Shown here in pieces: positions 57,582 to 64,000 of a stretch of 64,000 nucleotides of DNA (position 1 is its first letter; every line of letters starts with the position of its first letter). Source of the DNA: Streptomyces parvulus (GTDB lineage: Bacteria; Actinomycetota; Actinomycetes; Streptomycetales; Streptomycetaceae); the NCBI RefSeq assembly GCF_014648855.1, contig NZ_BMRX01000006.1, positions 62,001 to 126,000 on the forward strand, written 5' to 3'. The notes under the pieces were generated by a model. The model worked only from the letters and a program-made list of their open reading frames with translations. It ran no database searches and was not told where the DNA came from. A program made the translations under genes and the position numbers.

Positions 57582-58031
57582 TCAGGCGGCCCCGCCGCCG
57601 CGGCGCTTGCCGACGGCCAGCAGCAGGCCGCCGCCGGCCAGGACGACGATCGCGCCGCCCGCGGCGATGTACGGCGTGCTGTCGTCGCCGCCGGTCTCGG
57701 CCAGGTCCGTGCCCTGCTGTCCGGCGGCCTTGTCGCCGCCCGTGTCCTTCCCACTGCCGGTGTCTGCCGCGTCGTCGGCGGCCTCCTCGCCCGAGTCCTC
57801 GGCGGGCACGAAGTCGGCGGGCGGCTTGTCGCAGCCGACGCCGTCGTCGTCGCGGTCGAGGTGCGCGCCGTAGTGCGGGTCGCCCTTCTCGATGTTCGAG
57901 TACCCGGCCTCGTACGCCTCGGTGCAGTTCTTGAACGGGTGCGAGCCGTCGTGCGCCAGGGCGGCGGACGGCAGGGCGGCCAGGGCCAGCGCGGCGACCG
58001 CCACGGCGGCGGGCTTGCGGAGCAGCTTCAT
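57582..58031 (-). CDS. excalibur-domain surface protein with LAETG sorting signal
   Basis: A 149-aa exported protein. The signal peptide ends in AALAHDGSH (about residue 26). The excalibur calcium-binding domain runs FKNCTEAYEAGYSNI to DRDDDGVGCD (about 33-68), with Cys in the expected places. A Gly/Asp/Ser-rich linker leads to LAETGGDDSTP, a hydrophobic helix and KRRGG, a class E sortase-type anchoring signal. It is therefore probably covalently attached to peptidoglycan. Start ATG 58031. Confidence 0.88.
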   Translation of the reverse strand: MKLLRKPAAVAVAALALAALPSAALAHDGSHPFKNCTEAYEAGYSNIEKGDPHYGAHLDRDDDGVGCDKPPADFVPAEDSGEEAADDAADTGSGKDTGGDKAAGQQGTDLAETGGDDSTPYIAAGGAIVVLAGGGLLLAVGKRRGGGAA

Positions 58032-58213
58032 CGAGAGTCCCGGATTGGTGTGGATGAGCGGATATGAGGTGACGAAGCTATTGAGGTACCGGAGATGTGG
58101 TGGCGATATGAAGGACTCGTGACGCGAACGTGACGTGACCGGACGGTAGCTCTCCGCTCAGGGCGGTGGGGCGCGTACCGTGAGACGGGTCCGGACCAGG
58201 GAAGGAGCCGCGG

Positions 58214-59146
58214 ATGACCGGCTGGAACACGGGTGACATCCCCGCTCTGGACGGGCGGGTCGCCGTCGTCACCGGCGCCAACGGCGGCCTCGGCTACGTG
58301 ATCGCCCGGGAGCTGGCGCGCAAGGGGGCGCACGTGGTGCTCGCCTGCCGCAGCGAGGCGCGGGGGAGCGCGGCGGTGGAGCGCCTGGTCGAGGAGGTGC
58401 CCGGGGCGGCGGTGGAGCCGGGCCGGCTCGACCTCGGCGACCTGGCCGGCATCCGCGAGTTCGCGTACGGGCTGCCGTACGAGCGGCTGGACCTGCTCGT
58501 CAACAACGCCGGGGTGATGGCGCTGCCGCACGGCACGACGGCGGACGGCTTCGAGACCCAGTTCGGCGTCAACCACCTCGGGCACTTCGCGCTCACCGGG
58601 CTGCTGCTGCCCACCCTGCTCGCCACGCCCGGCGCCCGGGTCGTGACCGTCTCCAGCTTCCTGCACGCGCTGGGCAAGGTCGATCCGCGCGACCTCAACA
58701 GCGTCCGGCGGTACGGGCGCTGGACCGCCTACGGCCGCTCGAAATCGGCCAACCTGCTCTTCACCCACGAGCTGGCGCGCCGGCTCGCGGCCCGCGACGA
58801 CGCCTGGGACGTGCGCGCGGTCGCCGCCCACCCCGGGTACGCGCGCACCGGCCTCATGACCGCCGGACCGCGCGCCGAGGGGCGCCGGCTGGCCACCGGG
58901 CTCATGGGGCTGGCCAGCCGGGTCGTCGCCCAGCCCGCCGAGGCGGGCGCGCTGCCCGTGCTGTACGCGGCGACCGCGCCCGGCGTCCCCTCGGACTCCT
59001 TCACCGGCCCGTCCTTCGCGATGTGGCGCGGGGCGCCCGCCCCGTCCCGGCGGGCGCCCTGGACCCTCGACGACGCGATGGGGGAGCGGCTGTGGGCCGC
59101 CTCCGAGCGGCTGACGGGGGTCACCTACGAGGCGCTGAGGACCTGA
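58214..59146 (+). CDS. short-chain dehydrogenase/reductase (retinol/protochlorophyllide-reductase-like)
   Basis: A 310-aa NAD(P)-dependent oxidoreductase. Cofactor motif TGANGGLG (20-27), NNAGVM, QTQFGVNHLGHFALTG-type segment (seen as QFGVNHLGHFALTG), and the catalytic YGRSKSAN. AHPGYARTGL is typical of the retinol dehydrogenase-like subgroup. ATG 58214 has AGGGAAGGAG upstream. The substrate cannot be read. Confidence 0.9.
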   Translation: MTGWNTGDIPALDGRVAVVTGANGGLGYVIARELARKGAHVVLACRSEARGSAAVERLVEEVPGAAVEPGRLDLGDLAGIREFAYGLPYERLDLLVNNAGVMALPHGTTADGFETQFGVNHLGHFALTGLLLPTLLATPGARVVTVSSFLHALGKVDPRDLNSVRRYGRWTAYGRSKSANLLFTHELARRLAARDDAWDVRAVAAHPGYARTGLMTAGPRAEGRRLATGLMGLASRVVAQPAEAGALPVLYAATAPGVPSDSFTGPSFAMWRGAPAPSRRAPWTLDDAMGERLWAASERLTGVTYEALRT

Positions 59147-59168
59147 GCGCGGCGGCCCTCCGTCCGGC

Positions 59169-60323
59169 TCAGGCGCGGAACGGGCCGCGCACCTCGTAGG
59201 TGATCCCGCCGGACGAACTTCCGCTCGTGCCGCGCTGGCTGGAGAAGTAGAGCCGGGTGCCGTCGGGCGAGAACGCCGGGCCGGTGATCTCCGATCCCGA
59301 CTGCCCGTCGATGCGCAGGAACGGGGCGATGACGTCGTTCGGCGTGATCACGCAGATCTCCATGTTGCCGCCGTCCTCCGCGACGAACAGGTCGCCCGAG
59401 GAGCTTCCGGTGACGTTGTCGACGCCGGTCAGCGGGGCCGTGCCCGAGGTCACGAGGGAGTCGTCGTAGGCGAGTTCGATGGTCCCGGCGGACGCGTTGT
59501 ACTGCCAGACGCGGTTGTCGCCCTTGGTGGTGAACCAGCAGGTGTCGTCCGCGTAGTAGCAGCCCTCGCCGCCGTTGAACCGCTTGGCGCCGGAGACCTG
59601 GCCGCGGGTGGCGGTGGCACCGGAGGGGTCGGGGACGCGGGCCCAGGTCACCGGCCCGCTGGTGGCCGAGCCCGCGACCAGCACCTCCAGGGTGCCGGCG
59701 GAGAGGTCGCCCCAGGTGGTCGGGCGGAAGCGGTAGAAGCAGCCGTCGGTGACGTCCTCGGTCAGGTACACGACCCGGCGGACCGGGTCGGCGGCCGCGG
59801 CCTCGTGCTTGAAGCGGCCCATGGCGTCCCGGCGGACCGCCGCCTTCACGCCCCACGGGTCGGTCTCGTAGACGTAGCCGCGGTCCACCTCCTCGCAGGA
59901 CAGCCAGGTGTTCCACGGGGTCCGGCCGCCCGCGCAGTTCTGCCGGGTGCCGGAGAGCACGCGGTACGCGGAGGTGACGGCCCCCGCGGACGAGAACCGC
60001 ACCGCGCTCGCGCCGCCGGAGGGGTTGACCTCCGAGTTGGAGACGTAGATCCAGCCGGAGCCGTCCGCGTAGCAGGCGCCGCCGTCCGGAGCGCTGTGCC
60101 AGGTGTACGACGTGCCCGCGACCTTCTGGCCGGAGCGGGCGATCACCCGGCTCGTGAAGCCGGCCGGCAGGCGCAGGCCGTTGGCGTCGGGCGAGCCGAG
60201 CGCCCCGTAGGGTCCGCTGCCGGGTTGTGCGGGGGCGGCGTACGCGGCACCGCGCCACAGGGTTCCGCCGAGGACGGCCGAGCCGCCGACGACGGCCGTG
60301 CGCAGGAGGGTACGACGATCCAC
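59169..60323 (-). CDS. exported DUF839/PhoX-like protein
   Basis: A 384-aa secreted protein with a twin-arginine-like start (MDRRTLLRTAVVGGSAVLGG) and cleavage near AYAAPA (residue 30). The rest is a beta-propeller-like DUF839 domain: NSEVNPSGGASAVRF, TPWNTWLSCEEV, GRFKHEAAAADP, YLTEDVTDGCFYRF and VAEDGGNMEI appear in the order of PhoX-type alkaline phosphatases. Whether it has phosphatase activity is not clear. GTG 60323 has GGAGG 6 nt upstream. Confidence 0.82.
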   Translation of the reverse strand: MDRRTLLRTAVVGGSAVLGGTLWRGAAYAAPAQPGSGPYGALGSPDANGLRLPAGFTSRVIARSGQKVAGTSYTWHSAPDGGACYADGSGWIYVSNSEVNPSGGASAVRFSSAGAVTSAYRVLSGTRQNCAGGRTPWNTWLSCEEVDRGYVYETDPWGVKAAVRRDAMGRFKHEAAAADPVRRVVYLTEDVTDGCFYRFRPTTWGDLSAGTLEVLVAGSATSGPVTWARVPDPSGATATRGQVSGAKRFNGGEGCYYADDTCWFTTKGDNRVWQYNASAGTIELAYDDSLVTSGTAPLTGVDNVTGSSSGDLFVAEDGGNMEICVITPNDVIAPFLRIDGQSGSEITGPAFSPDGTRLYFSSQRGTSGSSSGGITYEVRGPFRA

Positions 60324-60450
60324 TGCTGCCTCCGGGTGTCATGGCCCTCCCGCCGCCGGGCGGCGGCGGGAGCGTGCGGTCACGGACCCTAGGGCGGCCT
60401 GATTGACGGGCCATGGACAACTCGTGACGTGCGGGCGGCACGTGGGCGCC

Positions 60451-61218
60451 TCAGGCGGTCTGCCCGCCGTCCACCACCAGATCAGTGCCCACCACCGACG
60501 AGGCGTCGTCGGAGGCCAGGTACAGCACCGCCGCGGCGACCTCGGCCACCGACGAGACGCGGCCGAGCGGCGTCTCGCCCCGCATGCGCTCGGCCCGCTC
60601 CGCCTCGCTCTCCCCGGGGAGCAGGGACATGGAGGTCGCCGTGGCGCCCGGGCTGACGGCGTTGATGCGGACGCCGTCGGCGATGTGGTCGATTGCGGCG
60701 CCCCGGGTCAGCACCGAGACGGCGGCCTTCGTGGCGGCGTAGGCGGTGGCGCCCGGAGTGCGCTTGTGCAGGCCGAAGGTGGAGGCGAGGTTCACGATCG
60801 CGCCGCCGTGCGGCTGGGTGCGCATCTGGCGGACCTCGGCCGCGAGGGCGAGGAAGACACCGGTGACGTTGGTGCCGAGCTGCTCGTGCCAGTCCGCCTC
60901 GGCGAGGTCGGCCACCGGGGTCCCGCCGCGGAAGACGCCCGCGTTGTTGACGGCCACGTCGAGCGAGCCGAAGTGCGCGACGGCCTCGTCCACGGCGGCC
61001 CGTACGTCGTCGGCGCGGGAGATGTCGGCGGTGAGGGCCAGCGCCTTGCCGCCCGCCTCCTCGATCAGGGCCGCGGTCTCGGCGAGCGGTTCGCGCCGGC
61101 GTCCGGCGACGACGACGTTCGCGCCCTCGGCGGCGAGGGCGAGGGCGACGGCCCGGCCGATGCCGGAGCCCGCGCCGGTGACGAGGGCGGTCCTGCCGGT
61201 GAAGCGCTGGGTGGTCAT
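60451..61218 (-). CDS. short-chain dehydrogenase/reductase (classical)
   Basis: A 255-aa oxidoreductase with TGAGSGIG (14-21), NNAGVF, the catalytic Ser in IVNLASTFG, and YAATKAAV. The SPGATATSM and DLVVDGGQ ends are those of FabG-like SDRs. ATG 61218. It lies behind a TetR-type operator and next to the TetR gene on the same strand, so it is likely the regulated target. The substrate is unknown. Confidence 0.9.
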   Translation of the reverse strand: MTTQRFTGRTALVTGAGSGIGRAVALALAAEGANVVVAGRRREPLAETAALIEEAGGKALALTADISRADDVRAAVDEAVAHFGSLDVAVNNAGVFRGGTPVADLAEADWHEQLGTNVTGVFLALAAEVRQMRTQPHGGAIVNLASTFGLHKRTPGATAYAATKAAVSVLTRGAAIDHIADGVRINAVSPGATATSMSLLPGESEAERAERMRGETPLGRVSSVAEVAAAVLYLASDDASSVVGTDLVVDGGQTA

Positions 61219-61236
61219 GAATCTCCCCTTTTTTCT

Positions 61237-61253
61237 TGACCGTTCGGTTCAGT
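61237..61253 (-). promoter_or_regulatory. TetR-type operator upstream of the SDR gene
   Basis: TGACCGTTCGGTTCA (61237-61251, plus strand) is a near-perfect palindrome 18 bp before the SDR start. With its flanks it resembles the sequence at 61921-61938 before the TetR gene (pattern TTGACYG..CG.TYCAG), as expected for a shared regulator. Confidence 0.5.
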
Positions 61254-61316
61254 ATGAGGGCGTGGAGGAGCGCGGCGCGACGCTTCCCTTCGCGGTGAAG
61301 GGGGCGTCGCGGCTTC

Positions 61317-61901
61317 TCAGTCGAGCAGTGCGAGTGCCTGTTCCGCCGCGTCGCGGATCCTGGCGGGGTCCGCCGAGGCCTTCCCCACCACCCGCATGCC
61401 CTGCAGCAGCACCATGAGCATGCGGGCGAGGGCGCGCGGATCCCGGCCGGCGGGCAGTTCGCCCTGGGCGCCGGCCCGGGCCAGCGCCGTGTGCAGCACC
61501 GTCTCCAGCTGGTCCCAGTTGCGCTCGACCCGCCGGGCCGCGACCGGGTCGTGCGGGGCCAGCTCCGCGGCGGTGTTGGTCACGAAACAGCCGCGCAGGC
61601 GCAGTTCCCCGGCGGTCGTCTCGGCGGCGTAGCGCCGCACCAGGGCCCGGACGCCGGGCAGGGCGGCGCCCGGCGCGGACAGGTCCGCCAGCAGGTCCGG
61701 CAGCAGCCCCTCCTCGTAGCGCGCCAGCGCCTTCAGGTACAGCTCGCGCTTGTTGCCGAAGGTCGCGTAGATGCTGGCGCGTCCCACGCCGAGGCGCTCG
61801 ACGAGGTCCGACATCGACGTGCCCTCGTAGCCGCGCTCCCAGAACAGCTCCAGGGCTGCCCACAGCGCGGCGTCCGGATCGAACTCCTTGGTCCTGGCCA
61901 C
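61317..61901 (-). CDS. TetR/AcrR family transcriptional regulator
   Basis: A 194-aa repressor. The N-terminal DNA-binding domain has ALWAALELFWERGYEGTSM and LVERLGVGRASIYATFGNKRELY (key GRASIYATFGNK); the C-terminal helical part has RGCFVTNTAAELAPHD, common in regulators of quinone- or aldehyde-responsive oxidoreductases. GTG 61901. It sits 98 bp upstream of the SDR gene, and each gene has a similar putative operator. Confidence 0.9.
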   Translation of the reverse strand: MARTKEFDPDAALWAALELFWERGYEGTSMSDLVERLGVGRASIYATFGNKRELYLKALARYEEGLLPDLLADLSAPGAALPGVRALVRRYAAETTAGELRLRGCFVTNTAAELAPHDPVAARRVERNWDQLETVLHTALARAGAQGELPAGRDPRALARMLMVLLQGMRVVGKASADPARIRDAAEQALALLD

Positions 61902-61920
61902 GCGTCGCAGCCTAGGTCTT

Positions 61921-61938
61921 TCTGGAACGCCCAGTCAA
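61921..61938 (-). promoter_or_regulatory. candidate autoregulatory operator of the TetR gene
   Basis: On the minus strand TTGACTGGGCGTTCCAGA lies 20 bp before the TetR start. It agrees with the SDR-side sequence TTGACCGTTCGGTTCAGT at 12 of 18 positions, and TTGACT doubles as a good -35. Confidence 0.45.
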
Positions 61939-61973
61939 GAAAGGTCTGTTCGGAGAGACCGGACCCGAGGGGA

Positions 61974-62324
61974 TCAGGCCGCCTCGACCTCGTACACCGC
62001 CACCCGTACGCCGTCGTCGTCCAGGCACCGGCCGGTGGCCAGGTCGAAGCGCTGCTTGAGCAGCGGGGAGGCGACGAACGGTCGGCCCAGGTGGGTGCCG
62101 GTCAGGCCGCGGGAGAGGACCGCGGCACCGGTGAACGGGTCCCTGTTGTCGATGGCGTACAGCCCGCCCTCCCGGTCGCGGAAGAGGGCCACCTGGCCGC
62201 CGTCGGGCAGCAGGGCCGCCACGCCCCGGCCCGGGAGCAGGGCGTGGAGGCCGCAGGCGGTGAACCAGCCGTCCGTCAGCCGCAGCCGGACCTTCAGGCC
62301 GGTCGTCTCGGGTGCCAGGGTCAT
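61974..62324 (-). CDS. nirD: nitrite reductase (NADH) small subunit
   Basis: A 116-aa Rieske-like NirD subunit. It has the fold (LRLTDGWFTACGLHALLPGRGVA, QVALFRDREGGLYAIDNRDP, RFDLATGRCLDDDGVRVAVYEVE as the family end) but lacks the CxH...CxxH iron ligands, which is usual for NirD. The ATG overlaps the nirB stop by 4 nt. With NirB it reduces nitrite to ammonium for assimilation. Confidence 0.92.
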   Translation of the reverse strand: MTLAPETTGLKVRLRLTDGWFTACGLHALLPGRGVAALLPDGGQVALFRDREGGLYAIDNRDPFTGAAVLSRGLTGTHLGRPFVASPLLKQRFDLATGRCLDDDGVRVAVYEVEAA

Positions 62325-64000
62325 CGCCGGGTGCTTCCTTCCAGGAGGTCTTCTTCCGAGGGGCGCCGCACGCCGATGCTCAGCAGCGGCAGGTCGGGCT
62401 TCATCTGGTCGCGCTCGGGGACGAAGCCCACGACCGGGTCCGGGGTGTCCGGCGCGTTCACGAAGGACACGAACCGGGCCAGCTTCTCGGGGTCGTTGAC
62501 GGTCTCGGCCCACTCGTCGCGGTAGTGGGACACGTGGGCCCGCATCAGGGACTCCAGTTCGTCGCAGATGCCGAGCGAGTCGTGCACGACGACGTCCCGT
62601 ACGTGGTCCAGGCCGCCGGGGAGGCGCTCCAGCCAGGTGGAGGTGCGCTCCAGTTTGTCGGCGGTGCGGATGTAGAACATCAGGAACCGGTCGATCAGCC
62701 GGACCAGTTCGGCGTCGGACAGGTCCTGCGCCAGGAGGTCCGCGTGGCGCGGGGTGGCGCCGCCGTTGCCGCCGACGTAGAGGTTCCAGCCGTTGGAGGT
62801 GGCGATCACGCCGAAGTCCTTCGACTGGGCCTCGGCGCACTCGCGGGCGCACCCGGAGACCGCCGACTTCAGCTTGTGCGGGGAGCGCAGGCCCCGGTAG
62901 CGCAGCTCCAGGTCGATCGCCATCCGCACCGAGTCCTGGACGCCGTAGCGGCACCAGGTCTGCCCCACGCAGGACTTCACGGTGCGCAGCGACTTCCCGT
63001 ACGCGTGCCCGGACTCGAAGCCGGCGTCCACCAGCCGCGCCCAGATCACCGGCAGCTGCTCGACGCGGGCGCCGAACATGTCGATGCGCTGGCCGCCGGT
63101 GATCTTCGTGTAGAGCCCGAAGTCGCGGGCGATCTCGCCGATGACGATCAGCTTCTCCGGGGCGATCTCGCCGCCCGGGATGCGCGGGACGACGGAGTAC
63201 GAGCCGTTCTTCTGGAGGTTGGCCAGGAAGTGGTCGTTGGTGTCCTGGAGCGCGGCCTGCTCGCCCTCCAGGACGTAGCCGCTCGCCCCGATCGCCGGGG
63301 CCAGGGAGGCGATGATCGAGCCGACCGCCGGTTTGCAGACCTCGCAGCCGTCGCCGCCCCGCGCGCCCTCGCGGCCGTGCCCGTCGAGCAGCTCCCGGAA
63401 GGAGGTGACCCGCAGGGCGAGGACGATCTCGTACAGCTCCTCGCGGGTCTGCGCGAAGCAGCCGCACAGGCCCTTGTCGACCTCGACGCCGCTCGCCTCC
63501 AGCTGGGCGGTGACCAGTTGGCCGAGCACCTTGACGCAGGAGCCGCAGCCCGTACCCGCCTTGGTGCACTTCTTCACCTCGGGCACGGTCGTGCACGCGT
63601 GGTCGGTGACCGCGCCGCGGATGCTGCCCTTGGTGACGTTGTGGCAGGAGCAGATCACCGCGTCGTCGGGGAGCGCGGACGGACCCAGCTGGGCGGGGGC
63701 ACCGGCACCGGCGGGCAGCACCAGCGACTCGGGGGAGACCGGCGGGACCGAGCCGGTGAAGGCGCGCAGGGTGCCGTACGCCTCGGCGTCGCCGACCAGG
63801 ATGCCGCCGAGGAGCGTGCCGTCGCGGCCGACGACGAGCTTCTTGTACAGCCCCGCGCGGGAGTCGGAGTAGACGACGTCCAGGCAGTCCTCGGCGGTGC
63901 CGTGCGCGTCGCCGAAGGACGCCACGTCCACGCCGAGCAGCTTCAGCTTGGTGGACAGGTCGGCGCCCGTGAAGGAGGCCTCCTGGGCGGCGATCGTCGC
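62321..64000 (-). CDS. nirB: nitrite reductase (NADH) large subunit, 5' end outside window
   Basis: The visible 559 residues are the C-terminal two thirds of NirB. The end of the NADH/FAD oxidoreductase domain (YKKLVVGRDGTLLGGILVGD) is followed by a BFD-type [2Fe-2S] domain (CSCHNVTKGSIRGAV, KAGTGCGSCV), a second one (GLCGCFAQTREELY, GCEVC), and the sulfite/nitrite reductase halves. The siroheme/[4Fe-4S] cysteines are in QTWCRYG and GCARECAEA. The reading frame is open to the last base of the window. Nitrogen control through GlnR would be expected, but the promoter is outside. Confidence 0.95.
   Translation of the reverse strand, partial: ATIAAQEASFTGADLSTKLKLLGVDVASFGDAHGTAEDCLDVVYSDSRAGLYKKLVVGRDGTLLGGILVGDAEAYGTLRAFTGSVPPVSPESLVLPAGAGAPAQLGPSALPDDAVICSCHNVTKGSIRGAVTDHACTTVPEVKKCTKAGTGCGSCVKVLGQLVTAQLEASGVEVDKGLCGCFAQTREELYEIVLALRVTSFRELLDGHGREGARGGDGCEVCKPAVGSIIASLAPAIGASGYVLEGEQAALQDTNDHFLANLQKNGSYSVVPRIPGGEIAPEKLIVIGEIARDFGLYTKITGGQRIDMFGARVEQLPVIWARLVDAGFESGHAYGKSLRTVKSCVGQTWCRYGVQDSVRMAIDLELRYRGLRSPHKLKSAVSGCARECAEAQSKDFGVIATSNGWNLYVGGNGGATPRHADLLAQDLSDAELVRLIDRFLMFYIRTADKLERTSTWLERLPGGLDHVRDVVVHDSLGICDELESLMRAHVSHYRDEWAETVNDPEKLARFVSFVNAPDTPDPVVGFVPERDQMKPDLPLLSIGVRRPSEEDLLEGSTRR

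Noticed and set aside
62321..63931. Start of nirB at 63931
   Set aside because: The frame stays open to the window end and the known NirB is much longer at its N-terminus, so 63931 is an internal GTG.

Overview
The window is a GC-rich actinobacterial chromosome segment, almost certainly from Streptomyces. GTG starts are common, third codon positions are strongly G/C, and the gene order (ppdK, dusB, a P-type ATPase, a GH18 chitinase, glyS, znuACB-zur, uppS, recO, the SCO2521-2525-type genes, terB-like, leuA, an M4 protease, phoH-ybeY-CBS, era, RNase Z, HIT, tricorn) matches what I remember of the S. coelicolor SCO2487-SCO2549 interval. That comparison is from memory. I see no tRNA, rRNA, insertion sequence, prophage or CRISPR array. 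About 54 protein genes fill the window; the first and last are cut by its edges.

Layout. 1-7.6 kb (+): end of a nitronate monooxygenase, rsmE, a small lipoprotein, tricorn protease, HIT protein, RNase Z and an ADA-family adenine deaminase. 7.6-11.8 kb: an MFS exporter facing a glucarate dehydratase and a PfkB kinase, with a Crp-type palindrome between them. 11.8-18.9 kb: the conserved phoH-ybeY-CBS-mmcQ and cdd-like-era block on the minus strand, split by an XRE regulator/MFS pair that shares a palindromic operator. 19-22 kb (-): GH1 beta-glucosidase, then a protealysin-type M4 protease with its small emfourin-like inhibitor. 21.9-24.7 kb (+): leuA behind a leucine-rich leader peptide with alternative stems, then a zinc-ribbon/TerB-like protein; a GNAT acetyltransferase follows on the minus strand.

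25.5-32.2 kb (+) is the most interesting region: five collinear, partly overlapping genes (an NNMT-like methyltransferase, a 614-aa helical protein, a ParA/MinD-like P-loop protein lacking the catalytic P-loop lysine, and two unassigned proteins) followed by a membrane-anchored coiled-coil protein. I know these only by SCO252x family names; no function is known to me, and they look like one uncharacterised actinobacterial system.

32.3-34.6 kb (-): two alpha/beta hydrolases. 34.8-36.5 kb (+): recO and uppS. 36.6-39.7 kb (-): the zinc uptake operon znuACB-zur with a Zur box over the znuA promoter. 39.9-48.1 kb: glyS, a chitinase under two DasR-type boxes, a lysine/alanine-rich H1-like membrane protein and a 1444-aa P-type ATPase. 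48.3-57.6 kb: MFS exporter, dusB, an LTA-synthase-like sulfatase, pyruvate phosphate dikinase and a membrane acyltransferase, with a 480-bp intergenic region holding two inverted repeats. 57.6-64 kb: an excalibur-domain surface protein, two SDRs, a PhoX/DUF839 protein, a TetR regulator with a matching operator pair, and nirD/nirB of assimilatory nitrite reductase, nirB running off the end.

Starts were chosen by ribosome-binding site, stop/start overlap and family N-termini; alternatives are given where the choice is open.
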